From NCBI RefSeq assembly GCF_016925535.1, contig NZ_CP070496.1:3630257-3694256 (forward strand): DNA of 64,000 nt, read 5' to 3'. Shown piece by piece: positions 38,231-47,146 of this stretch (positions are counted from its first letter, which is position 1; the number at the start of each line of letters is the position of its first letter). Origin of the DNA: Natronoglycomyces albus. GTDB taxonomy: Bacteria; Actinomycetota; Actinomycetes; Mycobacteriales; Micromonosporaceae. The notes under the pieces are model-generated. The model worked only from the letters and a program-made list of their open reading frames with translations, was not told the origin of the DNA and ran no database searches. The position numbers and the translations under genes were made by a program.

Positions 38231-38249
38231 GGCATCACCAGGGACGGTT

Positions 38250-38948
38250 TCAGTCGTGGGTGACTTCTTCGGCCAGTTCTTGGCGAATGTGGTCGATGTG
38301 CTCTTCCATAAGCTGCTTGATGCCAGGTGCGTCGCCCGCTAGCGCTAGGTCGACCAGCTGTTCGTGTTGTTGGGCGATGCGTTCCAGCCTGCCCGATTCC
38401 GACAGGGCGTCGAGACCGAAGAGTCGGGAGCGGCCCCGTAGTTCCTTGACTTCGGCCACGAGCCGTTGGTTTCCGTGTAGCGCCAAGAACTTTAGGTGAA
38501 ACTGGGTGTCGAGTTCGACGTAGGTGAGGAAGTCCTTGGTCTTGGCCGCCTCCACAATGGCGCGGGCCTCGATGCGCAGCGCTTCCACTTGCTCTTTGAC
38601 TACAGGGTCCGGGTTGGCGGCCACCGCCGCCATAATGGGCGGTTCGATGAGCCTGCGAATCTCGGCCAACTCGTCTAGTTCTTCTGAGGACAATTTGGTG
38701 ACACGAAATCCCTTGTTGCGCACTACTTCGATGAGGCCCTCTGCCACCAGGTCCAGCATCGCTTCGCGTACAGGCGTGGCCGAGATGCCGAACTGCTCGG
38801 CCAACTTGGGAGCCGAGTACAGCTCGCCGGGCTTCATTTGCCCGCTGATGAGCAGGCCCCGCAGCGACTCCACCACGGTTTGACGCAGGCTGAGCCGCTT
38901 CCCAAAGGCAGGCAGATTGAGGCGCTCTTCGCTTGATGGTGTCGCCAC
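38250..38948 (-). CDS. GntR-family (FCD) transcriptional regulator of the hydroxyproline operon
   Basis: This 232-residue regulator has an N-terminal winged helix (GELYSAPKLAEQFGISATPVRE) and a helical FCD effector domain with Asp/His ligand-type residues (ELDTQFHLKFLALHGN). The start is GTG at 38948, with AAGGGGGC upstream. It sits inside the catabolic operon, between epimerase and dehydrogenase genes, so it is probably autoregulated. A 19-bp palindrome at 40,974-40,992, upstream of the first operon gene, is the obvious binding site. The effector is presumably hydroxyproline or a pathway intermediate (inference). Confidence 0.88.
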   Translation of the reverse strand: MATPSSEERLNLPAFGKRLSLRQTVVESLRGLLISGQMKPGELYSAPKLAEQFGISATPVREAMLDLVAEGLIEVVRNKGFRVTKLSSEELDELAEIRRLIEPPIMAAVAANPDPVVKEQVEALRIEARAIVEAAKTKDFLTYVELDTQFHLKFLALHGNQRLVAEVKELRGRSRLFGLDALSESGRLERIAQQHEQLVDLALAGDAPGIKQLMEEHIDHIRQELAEEVTHD

Positions 38949-39035
38949 GATGCCCCCTTATGGCCGGTAGCGGTAGCTTCCTGTGCCAGTTTATGTGAAT
39001 CAGCACCGTACTAGACCTCCTGGGCTGAACGCCGG

Positions 39036-40046
39036 TCAGTCACCGCTGAGGTCGAAGCCCTCAGGGAACGGGTCGGATGGGTCGAGGAGGTAGGTCGCCG
39101 TCCCCGTAATCCACGCCCGGCCGGTGACCTGCGGGGTCACCATGTTGATCCCGTTGACGCCGCGGGCCTCGATGAGCCTACCGGTGAAACGCGAGCCGAT
39201 CAGGGACTCGTTGACAAATTCCTGATGCAATCCCAGCTGGCCACGGGCGTGCAGCGCGGCCATGCGGGCGCTGGTGCCGGTGCCGCAGGGCGACCGGTCG
39301 ATCCAACCGGGGTGGATCGCCATCGCGTGCCGTGAATGATGCGCGTTCGAGCCGGGGGCGGTCAAATGCACGTGATGGCACGCGTTGATGTCGGGTCGGG
39401 TGGGGTGACGAACGGGGCGCTGGTCATTGATGGCCTCCATGATGCGCAAACCCGCCTCGATCATGGCCGGGGCGTTGGAGCGAGCGAAGGCGATGTCGAG
39501 CGATTCAAGGTCGACCATGGCGTAGAAGTTGCCGCCATAAGCCATGTCGTAGCGCACTACTCCGAAGCCCGGCACTGTTACTTCGGCGTCAAGTTCGACG
39601 GCGAACGAGGCGACATTGCGGATAGTGACGGCCTTGGCCTCCCCGTTCTCGACGAGCACCCGCGTTTCGATCAGACCGGCGGGGGTGTCGAGCCGGACGA
39701 TGGTTTCCGGCTCGGTCACCTCGACCATTCCGGTTTCCACTAGGACGGTGGCCACCCCTATGGTCCCGTGTCCGCACATGGGCAGGCAGCCCGAGACCTC
39801 GATGAAGAGAACCCCATAGTCGGCGTCCGGCCGCGTGGGCGGCTGGAGAATGGCCCCGGACATGGCCGAGTGGCCGCGCGGTTCCCGCATGAGCAGCTTG
39901 CGCAGGCCGTCCCGTTCGGCGAGGAACCGGGTGCGGCGCTCGTTCATCGTTGCGCCGGGTAGCACCCCCACGCCACCGGTGATGACCCTGGTGGGCATGC
40001 CTTCGGTGTGGGAGTCCACGGCCGAGTAGGCGAAGGTTGAACGCAT
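39036..40046 (-). CDS. 4-hydroxyproline epimerase (proline racemase family)
   Basis: The 336-residue enzyme converts trans-4-hydroxy-L-proline to cis-4-hydroxy-D-proline. Both catalytic cysteines of the family are present, in LPMCGHGTIG and in DRSPCGTGTSARMA. A threonine at the second position would mean a dehydratase. The start ATG at 40046 shares one base with the stop of the upstream deaminase gene (TAATG). The open frame continues to 40328, but that extension is shadow sequence. The product feeds the dehydrogenase complex downstream. Confidence 0.92.
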   Translation of the reverse strand: MRSTFAYSAVDSHTEGMPTRVITGGVGVLPGATMNERRTRFLAERDGLRKLLMREPRGHSAMSGAILQPPTRPDADYGVLFIEVSGCLPMCGHGTIGVATVLVETGMVEVTEPETIVRLDTPAGLIETRVLVENGEAKAVTIRNVASFAVELDAEVTVPGFGVVRYDMAYGGNFYAMVDLESLDIAFARSNAPAMIEAGLRIMEAINDQRPVRHPTRPDINACHHVHLTAPGSNAHHSRHAMAIHPGWIDRSPCGTGTSARMAALHARGQLGLHQEFVNESLIGSRFTGRLIEARGVNGINMVTPQVTGRAWITGTATYLLDPSDPFPEGFDLSGD

Positions 40047-40939
40047 TAGGAGACTCCGGCGTCGATGAGTTTCTGGGTAGCTTCGCGGACTATGGACTCC
40101 CTGTGCGCGGTGAGTGGTTCGCGCGGCGGGCGCGTGGGACCTCCGGTGCGGCCGACCATGTCTTGCCCCAGCTTGATCGCCTGAATGAACTCGATTTTGG
40201 AATCCCACCGCAGCACTGGATGAAGTTGGCGATACAGAGGCAAGGCTGTCTCCATATCGCCGGAGCGGGCGGCGTCGTACAGCTTCCGTGATGCCTGCGG
40301 GAAAACCTGCGGATAGCCCGCGACCCAACCCACTGCTCCGGCGATGGCGACTTCCACGACCGTGTCGTCGGTGCCGATGATCAGATCCAGCTCTGGTGCT
40401 AGCTCGCTGATCTCATAGCAGCGCCGAACATCGCCGGAGAACTCCTTGACGCCGACGATGAGGCCCTCTTGGCTGAGCTTAGCCAAAATCTGCGGCGTCA
40501 AATCCACTTTGGTGTCAATGGGGTTGTTGTACGCGGTGACGGGTAGGCCCACCGAGGCGATGAGCTCGAAGTGTTTGAGGACGGCGCGCTCGTCGGCCGG
40601 ATAGGAGTTTGGCGGCAGCGCCATGACCGCGTGTGCGCCAAGGTCTTTGGCCACTTGGGCGTGACGCCGGGACTCGCGCCCCCCGTACGCCCCAACTCCT
40701 GGCATGACAGTGAAATCTTCGGGGGCGTTGGCCACGGCAGTCTCGACCACTTTGTCGCGTTCTTCCCAGCTCAGCGTGTGGTATTCGCCCAGGGAACCGT
40801 TGGGGGCGACGCCGTCCATGCCCTGCTCGGCCAGCCAGCGGACGTTGTCGCCGTACGTTCCCAAGTCGATGTCTAGCTGATCATTGAATTGCAGACTGGT
40901 GGCGACGATGATGCCGTGCCACGGTTTGGGTGCGGACAT
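40046..40939 (-). CDS. pyrroline-4-hydroxy-2-carboxylate deaminase (DHDPS family)
   Basis: This class I aldolase-fold protein of 297 residues has the Schiff-base lysine in GVKEFSGD and the catalytic tyrosine in TAYNNPID. In hydroxyproline pathways, DHDPS-family members deaminate pyrroline-4-hydroxy-2-carboxylate to alpha-ketoglutaric semialdehyde, which fits the next genes. The ATG at 40939 with GGAG upstream is preferred over the longer frame to 41071. It is the first gene of the operon; a palindromic operator lies 35-53 nt upstream of the start. Confidence 0.87.
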   Translation of the reverse strand: MSAPKPWHGIIVATSLQFNDQLDIDLGTYGDNVRWLAEQGMDGVAPNGSLGEYHTLSWEERDKVVETAVANAPEDFTVMPGVGAYGGRESRRHAQVAKDLGAHAVMALPPNSYPADERAVLKHFELIASVGLPVTAYNNPIDTKVDLTPQILAKLSQEGLIVGVKEFSGDVRRCYEISELAPELDLIIGTDDTVVEVAIAGAVGWVAGYPQVFPQASRKLYDAARSGDMETALPLYRQLHPVLRWDSKIEFIQAIKLGQDMVGRTGGPTRPPREPLTAHRESIVREATQKLIDAGVS

Positions 40940-40973
40940 GCGTGGGCTCCGTTCTTTGGCACTTCCCCAGGTT

Positions 40974-40992
40974 GTGCAATGTACTATTGCAC
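40974..40992. promoter_or_regulatory. probable GntR operator of the hydroxyproline operon
   Basis: GTGCAATGTACTATTGCAC consists of perfect 7-bp arms (GTGCAAT/ATTGCAC) around GTACT. It lies 35 nt upstream of the first operon gene, where binding would block transcription. FCD-type GntR proteins typically bind short palindromes of this kind, and a GntR-FCD gene is in the operon. The link is inference. Confidence 0.65.
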
Positions 40993-41109
40993 TGGTACTC
41001 ACACTAGCCCTTGCCTCCCGCTCTTGGCAAGCACCGCCGTACGTGCCTTGACACCCGCCGCCCCTCCCCACGGGCCCGACCAGGGAGCCGACCCACCCGC
41101 CAGCGACAC

Positions 41110-41140
41110 AAAATGGCCCGTCTCCGCTGGAGACGGGCCA
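41110..41140 (-). terminator. Rho-independent-type terminator after the 41154-42164 gene
   Basis: TGGCCCGTCTCC (41114-41125) and GGAGACGGGCCA (41129-41140) form a perfect 12-bp stem with a 3-nt loop. On the minus strand it is followed by TTTTG. It lies 14 nt after the oxidoreductase stop and insulates the hydroxyproline operon. Confidence 0.85.
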
Positions 41141-41153
41141 CCACAGCTATTAC

Positions 41154-42164
41154 CTAGATCCTGACCAGCATTTTCCCAGTGTTATCGCCGCGCAAGACCC
41201 CCAGGAACGCCTCGGGAGCATTCTCCAGCCCCTCGACCACCGTTTCAGTCACCTTCCACGTCCCATCGGCGATTAGAGGAGCCACCTCCTGCACGAACTG
41301 CGGGAACCGGTGCATATGGTCCAACACCAGCATGCCCCGCAACGACAGCCGCTTAGAAATCGCCCGCGCGAAATCACGCGGCCCAGGCACCGACCCAGTC
41401 GCGTTATAGCTGCTAATAGCCCCGACCAACGCGATCCGCCCATTGATGCGAATAGCATCCAGCGCCGCCTCCAAATGGTCGCCTCCCACGTTGTCCACAT
41501 ACACGTCGATCCCATCGGGCGCGGCCTGAGCCAACTGCTCCCCAATGGGCGCGGCCCGATAGTCCAAGGCCACATCGAAACCGAAATCATCAATAAGACG
41601 CTGACGCTTCACCGGCCCACCGGCGGAACCGATCACTGTCTTAGCGCCCAAGTGACGGGCCAGTTGCCCGGCCACGCTCCCCACAGCCCCCGCCGCAGCG
41701 GATATAAAGACCACATCGCCCTTTTCAACCGGCGCGGTCTCCTTCAGCGCGATATAAGCAGTAAGACCAGTGGTGCCCAACGCCCCCAAATAGTCCTCAG
41801 GCCGCGCCAGGGAGGTATCGATGGGAATGACATCGGACGCGCCCACCACCGCATGCGAACGCCAGCCGGCGAAATGCGACACCTGCGTACCGACCTCAAC
41901 CTCGGGCGACTCAGAGGCAATGACCTCCCCGATCGCACTGCCCTCCAACGGCTGGTCGATCTGGAACGGCGGCAAATATGACGGCACGTCATTCATCCGC
42001 GCCCGCATATATGGGTCGACGGACATCCAACTATTACGCACCAAGACTTCTCCCGTTTGCAACTGCGGGATGTCAGTTTTCACTAGCTGGAAGTTCTCGG
42101 CGCTAGCCTCCCCATGTGGGCGGGAGGCAAGACGGATTTCGTGTCCTTGGGATTCGATACTCAT
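41154..42164 (-). CDS. NADP-dependent medium-chain oxidoreductase (prostaglandin/curcumin reductase-like)
   Basis: The 336-residue protein belongs to the zinc-independent MDR branch. The N-terminal WMSVDPYMRARM motif and the nucleotide fold VFISAAAGAVGSVAGQLARHLGA are diagnostic of 2-alkenal/curcumin-type reductases that reduce activated double bonds with NADPH. The ATG at 42164 is chosen over an upstream frame start at 42206 because family homology begins there. It lies 26 nt downstream of the NmrA-like gene, so the two probably form an operon. A strong terminator follows. Confidence 0.87.
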   Translation of the reverse strand: MSIESQGHEIRLASRPHGEASAENFQLVKTDIPQLQTGEVLVRNSWMSVDPYMRARMNDVPSYLPPFQIDQPLEGSAIGEVIASESPEVEVGTQVSHFAGWRSHAVVGASDVIPIDTSLARPEDYLGALGTTGLTAYIALKETAPVEKGDVVFISAAAGAVGSVAGQLARHLGAKTVIGSAGGPVKRQRLIDDFGFDVALDYRAAPIGEQLAQAAPDGIDVYVDNVGGDHLEAALDAIRINGRIALVGAISSYNATGSVPGPRDFARAISKRLSLRGMLVLDHMHRFPQFVQEVAPLIADGTWKVTETVVEGLENAPEAFLGVLRGDNTGKMLVRI

Positions 42165-42190
42165 AAGACTCTTTCTCTCGGTACTGATTT

Positions 42191-43024
42191 CTAAGACGGG
42201 GACCATGCTCGAGCCGCTGCCGACTCTCGCACGTATTCGCTGAAATCGCGTGGCGCTCGCCCCAGCGCTTGCCGCACCCCATCGGAAAGTCGAGCGTCCT
42301 TACCTTCGCGGATGAATCTGGCAAGATTCACCACGGCCTCAGCCACCGGCTCCGGGTAGTGGTTGGCGGTCAAGTGCTGCAGATACTCCTCATCGGACAA
42401 GTGGACGTGCCGCACTTGCTGCCCGGTGGCCTGGGAGATTTCGGCCAACGCTTCGGCAAAGGTGAGGGCTCGCGGCCCGGTCAGTTCATATATCTGGCCA
42501 TGATGACCCGGCTCAGTCAGGGCCGCAACCGCAACGGCGGCGATGTCCTCGGCATCGATAAACGGGTGTCGTCCATCGCCTGTGGTCACGCGCAACTCGC
42601 CCGCAGCCACATCGTCGCTAATAAAAGGTTCTTCGCTGAAATTTTGCGCAAACCACACCGGCCGCAGAATCGTCCATTCCATACCGGACTGTCGCACGAT
42701 CTGCTCGCGCAATATTGCCACATCGTCGCCCAGGTCCACCCATTCACGGGCCGACAACAAGACCAGTCGTTTGACGCCCGACCGCTGGGCTTGGGCCACG
42801 AGACCCCGCAGCATCGTGCCATCATCGGCGTCGTTTTGCATGATGTAGACGCCCTCGCTGTTCTCCAGCGCCGAGGCCCACGTGTCCGCGTCGTCCCAGT
42901 CAAAGCGGACATCCGTGCTGCGCGAGACCGGGCGGGCCTGATGCCCATGCCCACGAAGTTGCGCTACGACGCGGCGGCCGGTCTTGCCCGTGCCGCCGAT
43001 GACAGTGAAGGTTTTCTGACTCAT
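42191..43024 (-). CDS. NmrA-like NAD(P)-binding protein
   Basis: The 277-residue product starts FTVIGGTGKTGRRVVAQL, the GxxGxxG fold of the NmrA/atypical SDR family, and has an extended middle (MEWTILRPVWFAQNF) typical of this group. Some members act as redox sensors, others as quinone or ketone reductases. The start is ATG 43024; the longer frame adds an unlikely 24 residues. It is cotranscribed with the MDR gene. The AraC gene 1.1 kb away on the other strand may regulate it (inference). Confidence 0.85.
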   Translation of the reverse strand: MSQKTFTVIGGTGKTGRRVVAQLRGHGHQARPVSRSTDVRFDWDDADTWASALENSEGVYIMQNDADDGTMLRGLVAQAQRSGVKRLVLLSAREWVDLGDDVAILREQIVRQSGMEWTILRPVWFAQNFSEEPFISDDVAAGELRVTTGDGRHPFIDAEDIAAVAVAALTEPGHHGQIYELTGPRALTFAEALAEISQATGQQVRHVHLSDEEYLQHLTANHYPEPVAEAVVNLARFIREGKDARLSDGVRQALGRAPRDFSEYVRESAAARAWSPS

Positions 43025-43540
43025 GGGTCCAGTTAAGGCCCTATTTTCGAGACTCTGAATAGCTGTGACGATCAGATGGATAATCTGGCGTCTCAACCTG
43101 AGGCCGGGGGCAGCCCATGGCCGAGGCTAGGCCCGCTGCGGCGTACATGCTCTTCCCTGTAACTGCGTTTGCGGCCAAGGTGAGGGGTTACCAGTAAGAC
43201 CATCGGGCGTCGGGGCTTGAGCTCGATGAGCAAGCCGCAGCCGCCTAGCTACCTCTGGGCCTCGATGACGTTGGGCCGGTTGGCATTCAGGCTGGGAGAA
43301 CACCAGGCTCGCAAATTTAGCCCACATGTGGTTTTGCGCGGGGCAAGTTACGGACGGGCGACATTCTCGCCGCACCTTACCCGCGCTCACAAACACCACC
43401 TAGGCAACCAGGCTGTTAACCCACAGGCAGCAAGGCGAGATCGTATCTGGTGCGCTCGAAGACCGCCGATCGGCTGCGGTGGAGCTGAGGGGTTAACGCG
43501 GGGATAAAGGCGGTAGCTGTTCAGGGTTGACTTTCCTCGC
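43025..43540. other. intergenic region without a supported gene
   Basis: Two overlapping open frames, one on each strand (43,127-43,399 and 43,217-43,507), resemble no family and lack good ribosome sites. The only structure I see is a widely spaced inverted repeat, GTTAACCC (about 43,406) and GGGTTAAC (about 43,488). It may be a decayed gene region. Confidence 0.4.
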
Positions 43541-43681
43541 TCAAAGCCTGGGCCAATTTTCCCGAAAGCGCTCTTCCGCTTCGCGTTCGACTCGCTTTTC
43601 GCAGGGTTTGCATAGGTTGTAGTACCGGCTTTTGACTGGCGTACCGCACTTATTGCAGTTGCCTTCATTACGTGGACTCAT
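43541..43681 (-). CDS. small zinc-ribbon protein, 46 residues
   Basis: On the minus strand an ATG at 43681 opens a 46-residue frame with two CxxC knuckles: NCNKCGTP and LCKPCEKR, 12 residues apart. A charged helix (VEREAEERFREN) follows. This spacing is that of a small zinc ribbon. The frame is short, and a longer overlapping open frame on the same strand hides it. The ribosome site is weak. The four cysteines in register are unlikely by chance. The function is unknown; nucleic-acid or protein binding is typical of such domains. Confidence 0.6.
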   Translation of the reverse strand: MSPRNEGNCNKCGTPVKSRYYNLCKPCEKRVEREAEERFRENWPRL

Positions 43682-44134
43682 CTACTCATTATCGTCTCAT
43701 GTGCACGGTGCCGCAAGAGCAATGCGGACACGCGATGTGGCGGTCAAGATCCACTTTGGCTGGGGCATAAGCCTGATTGCTATGAAAGCCTGGGGAACCG
43801 GTGGAATCGAATCTGCCGCAAAGCGGACTCGCTTCCCCAATAAGATCCGGAAAGAATCGCCTCGAAGGGAGAACTACTTACCTCAATACGCCTACGTTAA
43901 TGAAATTCATTACCATTGATAGGTCAATTGGGAAGCTGTGATCATGGCGAGGGAATCAGGAATTCCGCCTGCGAAATCCCGCGCGCGACGGCCAGCTACA
44001 TCACCGTGGCGCGACTACCTAAGTGAGTATTCGCCACCCACCACGATGGCAAAACCACCCAGACCGCCACCGGGCAATGAGACTCTCAAACGCACAGGAG
44101 CATGGTCTGATAACCCAGCGTCTAATATGAGGAC
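43682..44134. other. intergenic region upstream of the AraC gene
   Basis: This AT-richer 453 bp contains short frames only. A 69-codon plus-strand frame at 43,938-44,147 is Pro/Arg-rich and overlaps the AraC start. I do not support it as a gene. The AraC promoter should lie in the last 100 bp. Confidence 0.4.
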
Positions 44135-45079
44135 ATGGACGCACTGACTGGCTTGCTGTACGAAGTACGCTCCAACGGCGCGATATTCGGCCGCAACCTA
44201 CTGGATCCGCCGTGGAAAGTTCGCATAGCCGATCGCGCCCCGCTTACCGTCGTCACCATGTTGCGAGGAAGCGGCTGGATCACCTCCGACGGTGACGACC
44301 CGGTGCCGATCGCCACCCGTGACGTGGCCATCGTCCTCGGCCCCACTCCGTTCACCATCACCGACGATCCGCACCTCAATACTCCGCCGCGCTACATCAT
44401 GTTGGGCCCCAACGAATGTCAATACGATACGGGCGAAAACGTCAGCAGCGATATCCAGCTTGGGGTACGCACCTGCGGCGACAGCACCGAAAGCCCCAAC
44501 ACCCTTATCACAGGCACCTACCAGGTGCACGGGCGAGTGTCCGAACGGCTTCTCACCGCTTTGCCTCCGGTGCTGGTCGTCCCCGACCAGGGCCAACTCA
44601 GTCCTCTATTGGACCTGGCTGAAACGGAAATAGGGCGCGAGGACCCGGGACAACAAGCCGTCCTTGACCGGCTGTTGGATTTGATCCTTCTGGCCACATT
44701 GCGCGAATGGTTTGCGCGCCCCGAAGGATGCCCGCCTCCCTGGTATCGGGCCATGGGAGATCCCACCATTGGCCCCGCTCTCCGACTCATGCACGCCAAA
44801 CCAGACCAAGCGTGGACGGTCGCTCGCCTGGCCAGCGAAGTCGGAGTTTCCCGAGCCACCCTGGCCCGCCGTTTCAGCGAACTGCTGGGTGAGCCGCCCA
44901 TGACCTACCTGGCCGGTTGGAGACTCAGCGTCGCCGCCGACCTCCTGCAACGCACCGACAAAACCGTGGACGCCATCGCCCGACACGTCGGCTATTCCAA
45001 CGCCTACGCCCTGAGCACTGCCTTCAAACGCCACTTTGGAGTCCGCCCGACTGAGCATCGGGCACTCGTAGCGGCCTGA
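44135..45079 (+). CDS. AraC-family transcriptional regulator with cupin-type sensor domain
   Basis: The 314-residue regulator has an N-terminal AraC-binding cupin domain (about residues 1-190) and two C-terminal helix-turn-helices (about 215-305): WTVARLASEVGVSRATLARRF and VDAIARHVGYSNAYALSTAF, followed by the conserved HFGVRPTEHR. This is the AraC/cupin_6 type often found near oxidoreductases. The nearest candidates for control are the NmrA and MDR genes. A short hairpin CGGCCT-GAG-AGGCCG overlaps the stop codon (45,072-45,086) but has no T-run. Confidence 0.9.
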   Translation: MDALTGLLYEVRSNGAIFGRNLLDPPWKVRIADRAPLTVVTMLRGSGWITSDGDDPVPIATRDVAIVLGPTPFTITDDPHLNTPPRYIMLGPNECQYDTGENVSSDIQLGVRTCGDSTESPNTLITGTYQVHGRVSERLLTALPPVLVVPDQGQLSPLLDLAETEIGREDPGQQAVLDRLLDLILLATLREWFARPEGCPPPWYRAMGDPTIGPALRLMHAKPDQAWTVARLASEVGVSRATLARRFSELLGEPPMTYLAGWRLSVAADLLQRTDKTVDAIARHVGYSNAYALSTAFKRHFGVRPTEHRALVAA

Positions 45080-45267
45080 GAGGCCGAAACTGCCAGCCTG
45101 CTGCTAGCGACGGCATTCGACGTCCGCCACAGTCCCGTCGCATAACCCCAGCTGCGGAAACTGCGGATTCTCCGCCACAAACCGGGCCAACCCCTATGCG
45201 TATCCCGGTAGCTGGCTGGACTTAGTCGAAGTGCCGCAGCTTCCAGGACGCCAAGCCGTCAACTATG

Positions 45268-45365
45268 AGGCTTATGCAAAAGTGCAAATTCAAGGCCGCA
45301 GGAGGCGAAGTTTACGCAGGTAAACAAGCCGACGAGAACGCTGAAAGTACCTTTTGCATAAGCCT
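45268..45365. repeat. 98-bp inverted-repeat element, copy A
   Basis: The ends are perfect complements (AGGCTTATGCAAAAG and its reverse complement's core GCATAAGCCT, with CTTTTGC). Direct CTATG flanks sit on both sides (45,263-45,267 and 45,366-45,370), like a 5-bp target duplication. The interior has a stem GTTTAC/GTAAAC. It matches copy B at 58,320-58,417 over the same length, about 81 of 98 positions by hand count. It could be a MITE-like element or a structured RNA. Confidence 0.75.
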
Positions 45366-45429
45366 CTATGTCAGTCACTGTCACTAGGGTCTAACTTATG
45401 AAGAACTCGACGAATGGGGAGCTGTGCTC

Positions 45430-45972
45430 ATGACTGCGATGGTTGCCTTGTTGCGCGGTATTAATGTCGGCGGCACATCTGTCATCTCGATGGCCGACGT
45501 GCGGCAAATCGCGACCGAATGCGGTTACGGCAACGTCGGCACGTATGTGCAAAGCGGCAACCTCGTGTTTACGGCGTCGCAGGACCCCGACGAGGTGGCG
45601 GCCACGTTGCGGACGGCTTTCGCCGAGTCCAGCTCAGTAGAGCCCGAGGTCATTGTCCGCACTCAGGCCGAGCTACATGAGGTGGTCGCGGCCAATCCGT
45701 TCCTTGACCGCGACGCCGAGCCCAAGCAACTGCAGGTGGTGTTCATGCCCGGCAACGAACCTGCTTCAGTGGCGGGGGTTGACCTGGAGTCGTTCGCGCC
45801 CGAAGCGGCGGCGGTCGTGGGGCGCGAGCTGTACATGTATCTGCCGAATGGGATGGGCCGCAGCAAACTCGCTGCGGCGCTTATGCGCAAGAGCGGCACC
45901 TCGGGCACGGCCCGCAACTGGCGCACAGTGACCAAGCTGGCCGCGATGGCCGATGAGGCCGCCGACCTATAA
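45430..45972 (+). CDS. DUF1697 domain-containing protein
   Basis: The 180-residue product is a clear DUF1697 member: MVALLRGINVGG at the start, YVQSGNLVF near residue 40, and a C-terminal GTARNWRTVTKLAAMA. The family is widespread and uncharacterised. I choose the ATG at 45430, 8 nt after GGGGAG, over the GTG at 45424. It stands alone, 65 bp downstream of repeat copy A. Confidence 0.9.
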   Translation: MTAMVALLRGINVGGTSVISMADVRQIATECGYGNVGTYVQSGNLVFTASQDPDEVAATLRTAFAESSSVEPEVIVRTQAELHEVVAANPFLDRDAEPKQLQVVFMPGNEPASVAGVDLESFAPEAAAVVGRELYMYLPNGMGRSKLAAALMRKSGTSGTARNWRTVTKLAAMADEAADL

Positions 45973-46810
45973 ACCAACCCTCAACAGATGGACAACATCG
46001 GCACCGATCATCACAGCGCAGTGCAAACAGCATCGAGTGACCGGTCAAGTCCGGCTTCAGCACCGTCATTGGTGACGCTCATGCCTAAGGGCCGACCCGG
46101 CATGTCGCACAAGCGGTAGGTCTAAGCAGCTGGAGTTGCGGACTTCTGCGGAGTGCCGAGAAGCAATCGCCCCGGCTTACCCGTTCTTTGATGCGGTCGA
46201 TGACGGCATGGGGATTTTCAGGCAACTCTTCGCCTGGTTTCGGACTCTTGTACCCGCATGCGTGCACGGCGCCGCTCCCAAGGTACACAACCTAGCCACC
46301 CGCGGTAGCGAAAATGCTCGCATGATCAACAACATTAACCCGCGCAACTGCGACAGTAACCCGATCAATTATTCCAGCGCTGCGGCACAGGCCGTGGTCT
46401 CTTCGAGTTCCAACGGTTCCACAAATCAAGCCGCCTTCGCGACCGCGCATTGCATAGCACGCCACGTTAAGTGGTTCCACCACCATTGGACATAGGGGCA
46501 CAACCACCGGAGAGATCGGGATAGCCTCGATCGCACCACATTTGTGGGCTCGGGATCAACCTATCTGGCAGGATGAAAAAACTCACTCATCGAAGTCACA
46601 CCTGAGTATCGCTGGCTATTTTACCGTGAGCGAGTACCTCTATGCACATCTATATATTTGCTCAACGAGCGAAACACTCTGATAACGCTACCGTGGGGCA
46701 CGCCTTAAAATGCTCACCGGTCAAGCGCCGCAAGCCCCGGTTTGACGGACCCTTATACACTGACCACCATAGAAAACTAGACACTGGCGCACGGACTACC
46801 TGGACCCCAC
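45973..46810. other. 838-bp region without a supported gene
   Basis: Open frames on both strands are short and lack family features. A 119-codon plus frame (46,136-46,495) and a 67-codon minus frame (46,085-46,288) overlap each other with no ribosome site. GC drops from about 46,550 onward, marking the left edge of the AT-rich cluster that follows. Confidence 0.45.
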
Positions 46811-47146
46811 ATGATCATCAACACCACTGGCCCCAACCTACAAGAGCTGGAACACCTTGCGCGAGAAATATTTCAAGGCGATGCCCCTAGCGATATCGAT
46901 GCGCTCGTTAACGCCTACATAGAGAATGCGATTGTGACTGGCACATCATCAGAATTCGACCTGACTGTATCAATGTCGTTGGACTTCCGATTGATTGACT
47001 GCAAGCTCCCTCACATAATGCTACTGGACCAAGAGACTGAATCTGAAGTTGAAGTCGAACTGAATGGACTCATCAAAGCAGTCCGCCATGAGATCATCAG
47101 CAATCTCAAAAACATGGAGACTAGTCTGGAGGCTGCATCACGATGA
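46811..47146 (+). CDS. small hypothetical protein, possibly YbaB-like
   Basis: The 111-residue acidic protein is the first gene of the AT-rich cluster. It is not clearly assignable. Its second half (strand-rich VSMSLDFRLIDC then VELNGLIKAVRHEIISNL) recalls the beta-sheet plus C-terminal helix of YbaB/EbfC proteins, and the next gene is a better YbaB match. The stop overlaps the next start as ATGA. The start has only a weak ribosome site. Confidence 0.6.
   Translation: MIINTTGPNLQELEHLAREIFQGDAPSDIDALVNAYIENAIVTGTSSEFDLTVSMSLDFRLIDCKLPHIMLLDQETESEVEVELNGLIKAVRHEIISNLKNMETSLEAASR

Noticed and set aside
38227..39006. 259-codon minus-strand frame overlapping the GntR gene
   Set aside because: It is Arg/Gly/Pro-rich shadow in another frame. 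The GntR frame carries clear family motifs.
43127..43507. Two opposing open frames in the NmrA-zinc ribbon gap
   Set aside because: There is no family resemblance, no ribosome site, and they overlap each other.
46085..46495. Opposing frames before the AT-rich cluster
   Set aside because: Composition and overlap suggest chance frames. No start signals or motifs are visible.
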